Shown here: in pieces, positions 52,501 to 59,611 of the stretch
How the letters are laid out: each line of letters opens with the position of its first letter
Numbering within the stretch: the stretch's first letter is position 1
Assembly (NCBI GenBank): GCA_019636195.1
Contig: JAHBYA010000013.1
Location: 1 to 64,000, forward strand
Reading direction: 5' to 3'
Length of the DNA stretch: 64,000 nucleotides
Origin: Planctomycetota bacterium
GTDB lineage: Bacteria; Planctomycetota; UBA8742; UBA2392
Made by a program: the position numbers and the translations under genes
The notes under the pieces: generated by a model
The model's input: the letters and a program-made list of their open reading frames with translations, nothing else
Databases searched by the model: none
What the model was told of the DNA's origin: nothing

Positions 52501-54076
52501 GTGCTTCGGGCTGATCGAGACGGCAGGCGGCGAACACCTTGACATCGACGCCGTGTTCGCGACCGACCCTGAGGGCGACGGCAGCACGCCGCAGGCCCGC
52601 GCCGTGTACGCCATGCTGCAGAAGGCCGACGCCGTGGGCACCTTCCAGGTGGAGTCGCGGGCGCAGATGGCGATGCTGCCGCGCCTGAAGCCGGCGCGCT
52701 TTTATGACCTGGTGGTCGAGGTCGCGATTGTACGCCCGGGCCCGATCCAGGGCGGCATGGTTCACCCGTACCTGCGGCGCCGCAACGGTGAAGAGCCCGT
52801 CGAGTACCCCCACCCGTCGCTGAAGCCCGTGCTTGAGAAAACGCTGGGTGTGCCGCTGTTCCAAGAACAGGCAATGCGTGTCTCGGTCGTCGCGGCGGGC
52901 TTCACGCCCGGCGAGGCAGACGCGCTGCGCAAGGCCATGGGCGGCTGGCGCCGGCCCGGCCTGATCGAGCAATACCACCGCAAGCTGATCCAGGGCATGC
53001 GCGCCCGCGGCATCAGCGACGAATACGCCGAGCGCATCTACCAGCAGATCGCCGGCTTCGGCGAGTACGGCTTTCCCGAAAGCCATGCCGCCAGCTTTGC
53101 CCTGATCACGTTTGTCAGCGCGTGGCTGAAACGCTTTTACCCCGCGGCGTTCACGGCGGCCCTGGTCAACAGCCAGCCGATGGGCTTCTACAGCGTAAGC
53201 AGCCTGGTGCGCGACGCGCGCGAGCACGGCGTGACCGTGCTGCCGCCGTGCGTCAACGCCAGCGACTACGACTGCACGCTTGAGGGCGCGGGCATCTGCG
53301 ACCCCGCGCAGCTTGACGCGCCGCCGCAGGATTGGGGCAAACAGGGCCCCGCGTTGCGCCTGGGGCTGCGGCTGGTGCGCGGCCTGCGCGAGGACACCGC
53401 GCGGGCGCTGGTGCAGGCACGCCAGTCGGGCCCGTTTGCCGGCATTGACCAGCTGGTCCGAAGGCTGGAATCGGCGGGCCTTGCGGGCCGCGCGTGGCGC
53501 GAGTCGTTGACCCGGCTGGCCGAGGCCGACGCGCTGGCCTGCTTCAAGCTGTCGCGACGCGAAGCGCTGTGGGCCGTGGCCGCGCTGAAAGAGCCCGCAC
53601 CCGGCATGTTCCGCGACCTTGAGGCGCCGCAGGCGCCGGTGCCCCTGCCTGCAATGCACGACATCGAGGCCATGAGCGAAGACTACCGCACCAAGGGCGT
53701 TTCCCTGAACGCGCACCCGCTCGAGTTCCTGCGCGATGAGCTTGCCGCGCAGGGCGTGATCACCGCCGCTGAGCTGAGGACCACCGCGCACGACACCACG
53801 GTCGAGGTGGCCGGGCTGGTTATCAACCGCCAGCGCCCCGGCACCGCCAGCGGCATCGTGTTCATCACCCTGGAAGACGAGACCGATGTGGCCAACCTGG
53901 TCGTGCGGCCGGACGTGCTGGAGCGGTACCGGCAGGTCGCTATCGGTTCAAACATTGTTGCCGTAAGAGGTAAAGTTGAGCGGCAGGGCGACGTCGTGCA
54001 CGTGATGGTGCGCGCGTTTCGTGACCTTGCGGGCCGCTACCGCAGCCTCAAGACAACCTCGCGCGACTTTCACTAG
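49427..54076 (+). CDS. imuB-dnaE2: ImuB-DnaE2 fusion, translesion polymerase
   Basis: One uninterrupted frame of about 1549 codons joins two mutasome proteins. Residues about 1-470 are ImuB, a Y-family polymerase relative without catalytic acids: MTSRVLCAHLPCF, SPAVFLHRPQSLLLDISG, and a likely beta-clamp site QQALF near 335. It has the full C-terminal domain, ending with RRDYMLLEDAEGARHWAWL. After a roughly 25-residue linker, a complete error-prone DnaE2 follows. Its PHP domain begins at about 495 (AELVCATNFSFLRGASH). Two catalytic Asp lie in PPDIDVDFEHER, and the OB domain is near the C terminus. In other bacteria ImuB recruits DnaE2 as a separate protein. Start ATG is weak in ribosome-site terms, but the gene overlaps imuA. 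Confidence 0.93.
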   Translation: MMTSRVLCAHLPCFRTQRLTRSRENSPEPALALITRRGNTALVADASWPARRAGVRAGMTLAQARALLPTLETAQLHEAREAAALESLAAFAYGFSPAVFLHRPQSLLLDISGCERLHGGQAALVQRVADGLHRLGFTARVAVADNPTAALALALGDVEDLRAAPLAAARLPARALDALHALGLAHIGELLDLPPSSIPARLGDETALRVRQLRGEAPESFEAWRTPQVVSERLDFTAPTSRRDSLMFILRAGANCLAQRLEVLACGARQLVAALHATEGEPVVFTIDTSRPTADAKGIATLLLARFERIDTGERWFEALELRAPSHEPIKPAQQALFEPPARGGDLDGLLDELTGRLGAQAVARAELTHHPLHERGFRYVPFTTPVESPAAAVPGRPLRVDAAPVRVPSQLAQLPAHWDFTGHAGNLRPVRPIERVTLGGRRDYMLLEDAEGARHWAWLEPGAWHVPRALARQREALAQLEACAKEAGQLPPAQYAELVCATNFSFLRGASHAEDLVNRAADLCLHALAVADRHTLAGVVRAHVAARARGLKLLVGTRVALLDGPELCLYAMTRRGYAHLCRVLTLGKRRAEKGQCELHLADLHDFAADVQAVWLNPLDADRDQVDALGRLFGGRLSLAVSSHMQYGDPERLARVLDLSRRSGIAAVAVNDVHQHDEALKPLQDVLACIRNTTTLEEGVGLLFQNGERRLKSPAEMAALFAAQPSLLARGIEISDACSFSMDELRYEYPHEVVPPGMHMQEYLEQQTWAGAKLRYPRGVPDGVAAQLEHELALISELGFAPYFLTVHDVVNFARGRGILCQGRGSAANSAVCYCLGITSVDPARASLLFERFMSRERAEPPDIDVDFEHERREEVIQYIYRKYGRERAGLCATVISYRSRSAIRDAGKALGLSLDQVDRLARGRQWWEEGISEGALREAGLDPADARVRQALEFAHALRGYPRHLSQHVGGFVITRGRLDELVPIENAAMEDRTVIEWNKDDIDDLGILKVDCLALGMLSAVRKCFGLIETAGGEHLDIDAVFATDPEGDGSTPQARAVYAMLQKADAVGTFQVESRAQMAMLPRLKPARFYDLVVEVAIVRPGPIQGGMVHPYLRRRNGEEPVEYPHPSLKPVLEKTLGVPLFQEQAMRVSVVAAGFTPGEADALRKAMGGWRRPGLIEQYHRKLIQGMRARGISDEYAERIYQQIAGFGEYGFPESHAASFALITFVSAWLKRFYPAAFTAALVNSQPMGFYSVSSLVRDAREHGVTVLPPCVNASDYDCTLEGAGICDPAQLDAPPQDWGKQGPALRLGLRLVRGLREDTARALVQARQSGPFAGIDQLVRRLESAGLAGRAWRESLTRLAEADALACFKLSRREALWAVAALKEPAPGMFRDLEAPQAPVPLPAMHDIEAMSEDYRTKGVSLNAHPLEFLRDELAAQGVITAAELRTTAHDTTVEVAGLVINRQRPGTASGIVFITLEDETDVANLVVRPDVLERYRQVAIGSNIVAVRGKVERQGDVVHVMVRAFRDLAGRYRSLKTTSRDFH

Positions 54077-54081
54077 GCCTG

Positions 54082-54546
54082 TTACCGGATGATGGCGACA
54101 AGCCGGCCGTGGCCGTCGCGGTAGATCGTTTCGCCCTTGCCGTTGCGGGTGGGGTACTCCAGGGTGACCTGCGTGCCGTAGGTCCACTTGTTCATGCGCT
54201 CGTCCAGCCGGCGCTCTTCGTCCCAGCCGTCTTCCAGCGGCGCTTCACCAGCCAGCGCGACTGTTTCGCGTTTGCCTTCGGCTTCAATCACCAGTACCGC
54301 CGAGTTGACCCAGCGCAGCACAATGCCCGACAGCGGGCCGGGCGGCTGATCGACGGGTGCTTCGCGGGGTTTTTGCGGGTCGCGGCCCTCAGGCTGCTCG
54401 CCGCCGTTGCCCTGGCGCGGCTGCTCGTTGGCGCGGGGGTCTTCGCCGCGGCGGATCGCTTCCAGTTCTTCGGGCGTGGGCTCGTAGCCCAGCACGGTGC
54501 AGGATGCGAGCAGCGGCAGCATGATCAGGCAGCAAAGTCTTGCCAT
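54082..54546 (-). CDS. Small lipoprotein
   Basis: This 154-residue product has a short signal with lipobox LLASC (Cys16), an acidic Pro/Gln/Gly-rich linker, and a small beta-rich domain (about 73-154). That domain could be an SH3- or OB-like fold (VLRWVNSAVLVIEAEG, TQVTLEYPTRNG). It is convergent with the imuB-dnaE2 gene, with five bases between stops. Family unknown. Confidence 0.75.
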   Translation of the reverse strand: MARLCCLIMLPLLASCTVLGYEPTPEELEAIRRGEDPRANEQPRQGNGGEQPEGRDPQKPREAPVDQPPGPLSGIVLRWVNSAVLVIEAEGKRETVALAGEAPLEDGWDEERRLDERMNKWTYGTQVTLEYPTRNGKGETIYRDGHGRLVAIIR

Positions 54547-54566
54547 GGCTGAATCCTAGTGCCGGG

Positions 54567-56021
54567 TCACGACTCGTGCCAGCGGGCGTAGTGTTGCAGG
54601 TACTGTTTGAGTTTCAGTTTGCGGCGCGCGCTGTCGGTGGTCATGCAGCGCACGGTGCCAAAGACGGGGCGCACCGGCCCCCACGCCCGGTCAAACAGGC
54701 CAAGGCACCACAGGATGCCGCTGTAGCTGTTGGGGTCGCGGCCATCCAGCGCGTACTTGTTGTTCAGGTGAATCATGGTCGCCAGCGCCTGCTGCGGAGA
54801 CTGGCTCCAGGCCAGGATGCACTTGCCCCACAACATGCGCATGTAGTTGTGCAGGCCGCCGGTGCTCACCAGCTCACGTTGCGCGGCATTCCAGACCTCG
54901 TCGTGGGTCTGTGCGGCCTCAAACTGGGCCGGTGTATAGACGTAGCCACGCTTGTCGCCGGCGTGCGCCCGCAACGTCGCCCGTGCCCATGCCGGCAGGC
55001 TTTCGTACCTGTCATAGTCAGGCCTCGCGTGACAGCGCTGGTATCCGAGCTCGCGCCAGACCGCAAGCTGCTCAAGCAGCGCTTCGCCGTTGGCACTCAT
55101 CCCCCACCAGCCGCGTTTGCCGTCAGCCCTGGCGCGCAGTCTGGCCGGCGACCAGTCCTCGCGGCTGGCAATCGCGTCAAGAATCTCCCACGGGCTGATG
55201 TGGCCGAAGTGCAGCCACGGGCTCAGCCCGCTGGTGACGGCGTAGTCCGGGTGATTGCGCCCTTCGTCGTAGCGCGCGTACTGGCCCGCAAGCCACGCTT
55301 CCAGCCGCATCCGAGCTGCCTGCCAGCCGCCGCGCAAAGTCGCTTGCGCCACGCCGTGGTCGATCGGCAAACGGCTGGCGTCAAAGTGCGCGGGCTCGGC
55401 GGCGGGCCACTTGCGCAGGATGGCCTCCGGCAAGTCCACGGGTTTCAGTCTGGCACCCTTCAGCGGCACCGGTTGCGGCGCCTGCCCAAGGTAACCGGCG
55501 ATGTTCTTCTGAAGCCAGCGGCGATAGCTGTGCGCCATCGTGAACTCGCGGCGCGGGGCCGCCAGCGGCACCAACCCGTTGCCGTCCACTGCCAGCAGCG
55601 GCACTTGCAGTTTTCGCCCGGCCGCGGCCACCATGCGCGGCAGAAAGAAGCAGGGGTAGTCGTCGGTGACGACCGCAAGCGCGCGCGCCGCCAGCGCATC
55701 CAGCAGGCCTTTGCCCGCGCCGACGGCGGGCTCAATGTACGGGTAGTAGCTTAACCCGGCCCTGCTGAACGCGGCGGCGTTGTCCGCCATGCCCTGCGCG
55801 ACAAAGGTGTGCAGACGGTCGCCGGCCCACGGGTAGTCGCAGCGCAGCGCCTCAAGCACGACCAGGCCGGTGTTGTTTTTCTGCGCCAGCGCCAGCGCGT
55901 GCTCAAGCGAAAAGCTGGCGTGCGGGCGGCGCGCAGCGATCATCCAGTACAGCACATAGTCTCCGCCGCGGGCGGGAACATCGTTGACGGCGCGTATGCG
56001 GATTTCCGGGGCCTCGCCCAT
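54567..56021 (-). CDS. phr: Class II deoxyribodipyrimidine photolyase
   Basis: This roughly 484-residue FAD enzyme uses blue light to split cyclobutane pyrimidine dimers. Class II hallmarks are GGDYVLYWM near the N terminus, LHNYMRMLWGK, and the C-terminal DRAWGPVRPVFGTVRCMT. I choose the ATG at 56021; a GTG at 56048 is in frame. Its closeness to imuA and imuB-dnaE2 makes a DNA-damage cluster. Class II enzymes are common in Planctomycetota. Confidence 0.93.
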   Translation of the reverse strand: MGEAPEIRIRAVNDVPARGGDYVLYWMIAARRPHASFSLEHALALAQKNNTGLVVLEALRCDYPWAGDRLHTFVAQGMADNAAAFSRAGLSYYPYIEPAVGAGKGLLDALAARALAVVTDDYPCFFLPRMVAAAGRKLQVPLLAVDGNGLVPLAAPRREFTMAHSYRRWLQKNIAGYLGQAPQPVPLKGARLKPVDLPEAILRKWPAAEPAHFDASRLPIDHGVAQATLRGGWQAARMRLEAWLAGQYARYDEGRNHPDYAVTSGLSPWLHFGHISPWEILDAIASREDWSPARLRARADGKRGWWGMSANGEALLEQLAVWRELGYQRCHARPDYDRYESLPAWARATLRAHAGDKRGYVYTPAQFEAAQTHDEVWNAAQRELVSTGGLHNYMRMLWGKCILAWSQSPQQALATMIHLNNKYALDGRDPNSYSGILWCLGLFDRAWGPVRPVFGTVRCMTTDSARRKLKLKQYLQHYARWHES

Positions 56022-56081
56022 GCGTACTTGTGATGCCGGGCGGTTCACACTAGCATGACGCGCCCCGGCACACTACGAGAC

Positions 56082-56693
56082 ATGACCATGCAGCGGCCCC
56101 TGCTCGTCGTCGATATCCAGCGCGGACACATCAGCGAATACAATCGCTTTATCCCCAATGGCGTTGCAAGCATCATCAAGGCCGAACTTTTCAATCCCAT
56201 CATTTTCGCGCGATACGTGAACACGCCCGACAGCCCGGCGCGGCTTTTCCTTGAAAACACAGCCATGAGCGAGTTGGGCGACGCCGGCATGGAAATGAAG
56301 ATCAACGAGGTGATGGGCGGCAAGGTCCCGCCGCTGACGCAGTACGGCGTCGCGGAACTGCCTGAGGGCTACGGCGCCAAGCGCTATCTGCTGACGCACA
56401 ACACCTACAGCTGCATCACCCCTGAGTTTGAAGAGCTGTTGTCGCAGCTCGATATGGACGCCACCGGCATCTACATCGTGGGCGCCGACACCGAGGCGCA
56501 GATCCTGAAGACCGCGCTGGACCTTTTCGAGCGCAGCATTGAACCGATCATCCTGGCCGAGTTCTGCGGCAGTCACCGCGGGCTAGGCATGCACGAACGC
56601 GGCATGTCGCTGCTGAAAGAACTGATCGGCCCCGACCGCGTCATCACCGACTACATGCCGCTACGCCAGCGCTGGGAACGCGCCAAGAAGTAG
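56082..56693 (+). CDS. Isochorismatase-fold protein lacking the catalytic cysteine
   Basis: This roughly 203-residue protein has the cysteine-hydrolase Asp in LLVVDIQRG and the general alternating fold. The usual catalytic motif, GxxTDxCVxxT, reads GADTEAQILKT, with Gln in place of Cys. The segment THNTYSC may hold the lysine-position equivalent, but no lysine is there. It is probably not a normal isochorismatase or nicotinamidase. ATG at 56082 follows a weak GAG site. It diverges from the photolyase gene. Confidence 0.75.
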   Translation: MTMQRPLLVVDIQRGHISEYNRFIPNGVASIIKAELFNPIIFARYVNTPDSPARLFLENTAMSELGDAGMEMKINEVMGGKVPPLTQYGVAELPEGYGAKRYLLTHNTYSCITPEFEELLSQLDMDATGIYIVGADTEAQILKTALDLFERSIEPIILAEFCGSHRGLGMHERGMSLLKELIGPDRVITDYMPLRQRWERAKK

Positions 56694-56820
56694 CATTGCA
56701 ACGCGGCGCTTGTTGCGCGGGCCTGATGTGACTATGCTTATCGTACCGTTTGCACACTCTTAGCCTGGCTGGCTCCTTTGTGGGAAGGCGCCCAAGCTTG
56801 GCAACTTTGGGGGTACACTT

Positions 56821-57363
56821 ATGAGGTACGCTTGTCTCATCGCGCTGATGGCACTGCTGTCCGTGCCGGTTTGCGCACAGGCCATCAGCGTTGAAAGGCC
56901 GGTCGGCACCAGCCTGACCAACGGCGGCACGGACAACCTCGGCAGCAAGACGGGCAAGGGCCTGATGACCCTGACCTACGTGGTAGGCAACACCGACGCC
57001 GGCGGCAACCTGAACGCTTCCGGCACATGGGTGACCGCGCCTGGCAGCGAAGCCAGTAACGTGTCATGGGCGATTCGCTTCACAGACCCGATTTCGCTGG
57101 CCATGGGCGCAACGTCCAACGTGGAAGTCGATGTAAACCCGATCGATGACGGGTCATTCGCCCTGAACGTTTACCTGGCTACCAACGACACCGCCGGCAA
57201 CAGCAACTTCCAGATCCGCATCCGCGGCAGCACCGGCAAAAAGAAGAAGGAAGAAGACGACAAGTGCAGCACCGGCAACGGCACCCCGTTCGGGTTGCTG
57301 GGCCTGCTTGGCGTGCTGTGCGGGCTGGCGCTGGTTGTGCGCCTGCGCGGCTCACGCGCCTGA
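56821..57363 (+). CDS. Small secreted protein with Cys-type C-terminal sorting tail
   Basis: This 180-residue protein has a signal peptide (cleavage about AQA-IS, residue 21) and a beta-rich body of about 110 residues. It ends with a charged linker KKKKEEDDK, then CSTGNG, a hydrophobic helix (LLGLLGVLCGLALVV) and a basic end (RLRGSRA). The Cys-Ser-Thr, helix, Arg design is like that of the 40859-42142 protein. It likely marks both for the same surface-anchoring machinery. Confidence 0.78.
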   Translation: MRYACLIALMALLSVPVCAQAISVERPVGTSLTNGGTDNLGSKTGKGLMTLTYVVGNTDAGGNLNASGTWVTAPGSEASNVSWAIRFTDPISLAMGATSNVEVDVNPIDDGSFALNVYLATNDTAGNSNFQIRIRGSTGKKKKEEDDKCSTGNGTPFGLLGLLGVLCGLALVVRLRGSRA

Positions 57364-57380
57364 TCCTGTTTACGCATCAA

Positions 57381-57414
57381 CAAGCGGGCGCACCGGCGCC
57401 CGCTTGTTGCTTTT
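57381..57414 (+). terminator. Rho-independent terminator
   Basis: CAAGCGGGCGC (57381-57391) pairs perfectly with GCGCCCGCTTG (57396-57406) around ACCG, followed by TTGCTTTT. It ends the secreted-protein transcript before lgt. Confidence 0.88.
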
Positions 57415-57444
57415 CGCGGCGGCACATTCGGCTACACTGCGCCC

Positions 57445-58569
57445 GTGACCGAGCAAGCCTACATTGATCACCCGTACATCGCCGACCCGCAGTACAGCAC
57501 CACAGCCATTTCGTGGTACGACGGCGGCCTGCATTTCTTTCGCAAGGTGCCCGAGGACGGCATCGCACTGCTGAACGTCTATCACGCGGCCTACCTGATC
57601 ATCTTTCTGGTCGCGATCTGGTGGTGCCATCGCTGGTGGCGGCAGGGCACGTTTCGCATCCGCAAGCGGCTTGTTTTCGACAGCATCCTTGTTGCCGTCA
57701 TTTCCATTGTGATTGGCGGGCGGCTGGGCGAGGCGATTTTCTATCAACCCGAGTACTTCTTTTCACAGCCCAGCCGGCTGATCACCAACGCCGGGGGCTT
57801 CACGATTCACGGCATAGTGATCGGGGTGATTGTCGGGTTTCGGGTGTGGGCATGGTGGATCAAGCGGCCGTGGTTTCACATGCTGGACCAGGCCGTCATC
57901 TTTGTCGCCTTCGGCACGCCGTTGGGGCGAATCGCCAACTTTCTGGGCGGCGAGCTGTGGGGCCGCGAGACAGACCTGCCGTGGGGCGTGCGCTTTCCGA
58001 TGCGCGGGCCGCTGATGCGCGAGGTGGTGCAGAACGGCAAGGGCGAGACCTTTGTCGTCGTCGATACGCCGCAACCCGACGAGACCGTGCTGGAACATCT
58101 GGAGCCCTGGCAGCTTGACCAGGGCGCCATGGTGCTTGAGGGCGCGCCTGTGCGCGACATCCCCGTGGGCTCGCCCGACGCAAGCGTGTTTGAAGCCGTC
58201 CGTGAGATGGTGACCACGCCGCGCCATCCCAGCCAGCTTTACCAGGCACTGATGGAGGGGCTGATCCTGCTGGTGATCCTGCTGGTGGTGCGCGGCAAAG
58301 CAAAGTTTGTCGGCCAGTTGTCGGCGTGGTTCCTGGTGTGCTACGGCGGGTTGCGCATGTGCAGCGAGTTCTTCCGCAACCCCGAGCCCGGCCTGGGCTA
58401 CCTGCTGGGGCTGACGCGCGGGCAACTGCTGAGCCTGAGCATGGTGGTCGGCGGCGCGATCCTGTTTGCCTGGGTGTACCGGCGCAAGCTGCGCATCGAC
58501 AGCATCGCGACTGACGCGCCCGGCTTTGAGCCGCAGATTGACACCAAGCCCGCCGCCAGCAACCCCTGA
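57445..58569 (+). CDS. lgt: Prolipoprotein diacylglyceryl transferase
   Basis: Lgt transfers diacylglycerol from phosphatidylglycerol to the lipobox cysteine. Motifs visible include IGGRLGEAIFYQPEYFF, GGFTIHG, GRIANFLGGELWG and HPSQLYQ. There is an extra, mostly hydrophilic insert of about 70 residues between the WGVRFP and HPSQLYQ segments. The product is 374 residues with about seven membrane helices. The GTG start at 57445 is the only one that fits. Lipoproteins at 54082 and 62479 would be substrates. Confidence 0.95.
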   Translation: MTEQAYIDHPYIADPQYSTTAISWYDGGLHFFRKVPEDGIALLNVYHAAYLIIFLVAIWWCHRWWRQGTFRIRKRLVFDSILVAVISIVIGGRLGEAIFYQPEYFFSQPSRLITNAGGFTIHGIVIGVIVGFRVWAWWIKRPWFHMLDQAVIFVAFGTPLGRIANFLGGELWGRETDLPWGVRFPMRGPLMREVVQNGKGETFVVVDTPQPDETVLEHLEPWQLDQGAMVLEGAPVRDIPVGSPDASVFEAVREMVTTPRHPSQLYQALMEGLILLVILLVVRGKAKFVGQLSAWFLVCYGGLRMCSEFFRNPEPGLGYLLGLTRGQLLSLSMVVGGAILFAWVYRRKLRIDSIATDAPGFEPQIDTKPAASNP

Positions 58570-58575
58570 CACGCG

Positions 58576-59466
58576 CTACTTCATGGCGTCCAGCGCCGCG
58601 GCCACCAGCGCGTGGTCCTGCACGCTGGCGCGCACAATCACCTTGGCGGTACCATGGGCCGCGATGCTCACGCGCGGCTTGCTGCGCTCAGTGACACGGT
58701 ACTTGCCGTCCATGTCCTTGATCTCGGTCGTGCCGGATTCAAACAACTGTGCCAGCACGTTGCTGACCGCGGGCGCCTGCAGGCCCGCGGGCACGGTGTA
58801 AGCGCGCACGGTTTCAGCAAGCCGGTCAGAGCGCGGCTGGTCAAACTCGGCCAGCAGGCGCAGCGATTTGCGTACGTGCTCGGCGGGGCCGGTGATCAGA
58901 ATCCGGTCGTAGTCCTGCGCGACGCTGACCTGCCGTGTCAGCGTGTCGCGCAAAGCAGCCGAGTTGGCAAACGTGGAAGTGTGAACCACCGAGATCCACT
59001 CGGTCGCGGGGATCGCGCCCAGCTCAGCGGCGCCCACCAGCAGCGCGTGGCCGCCCGCTTCATTGAACGTCACCAGCGTGCCGTTGCCGCGGCTTGCGCC
59101 AACGACCGCAAGGCTTGCGGACGCAAGCAACTGGTTTGAGAAGTCCAGCAGCTCGGCGTTGGGGATGACGACGCCGCCTTCCGGCGTGGTGTACGCGACG
59201 GTGTGGCGCGTCTGGCTGACAGTGGCCGACGTGAACGAGATGCGCTTGCCAAGCGCCGTCGAAAGCCCGCCCACCAGGTCTTCGACCTTGACGTTGCCGC
59301 GGCCCACAACTTTCCAGGCCTGCTTGCCGTCCTGCTGGACCATCTCGAACGGCAAGTAGCTGCGGCCGCCGCCGATCGGCAGGCGCACGGGCGGCTCCGG
59401 GTCCTGGGCAGATGCCAGTGCGAAGGCCGATACGATCAGAAGCAATGCGGCAAGGATTCGTGTCAT
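58576..59466 (-). CDS. Secreted protein with secretin N-domain-like repeats
   Basis: This 296-residue protein starts at the ATG at 59466 (AGGAG seven bases upstream) and has a signal peptide ending ALASAQ. Two or three beta-alpha modules (ALGKRISFTSATVS; VAQDYDRILITGPAEHVRKS; VRAYTVPAGLQAPAVSNVLA) resemble the N-domains (NolW-type) of secretins such as GspD, but the pore domain is absent. This is a known architecture of single-domain secretin relatives in planctomycetes. Partner unknown. Confidence 0.7.
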   Translation of the reverse strand: MTRILAALLLIVSAFALASAQDPEPPVRLPIGGGRSYLPFEMVQQDGKQAWKVVGRGNVKVEDLVGGLSTALGKRISFTSATVSQTRHTVAYTTPEGGVVIPNAELLDFSNQLLASASLAVVGASRGNGTLVTFNEAGGHALLVGAAELGAIPATEWISVVHTSTFANSAALRDTLTRQVSVAQDYDRILITGPAEHVRKSLRLLAEFDQPRSDRLAETVRAYTVPAGLQAPAVSNVLAQLFESGTTEIKDMDGKYRVTERSKPRVSIAAHGTAKVIVRASVQDHALVAAALDAMK

Positions 59467-59611
59467 GTGAGTCTCCTGCCCATTGGTACGAGCCGGCGTA
59501 CCGCCGCGTTGGCTTTTGCCCTGAACCATTCCCGGCGCCGCCCGTTTGCAGCAGTGCCAGGGCATTCATTTCCCTTCCCGGGGACGGCGTCCGAGGCTTC
59601 AAGGACCTGCC

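Noticed and set aside
52166..53791. 541-codon minus-strand open frame
   Set aside because: Antisense shadow of the DnaE2 part.
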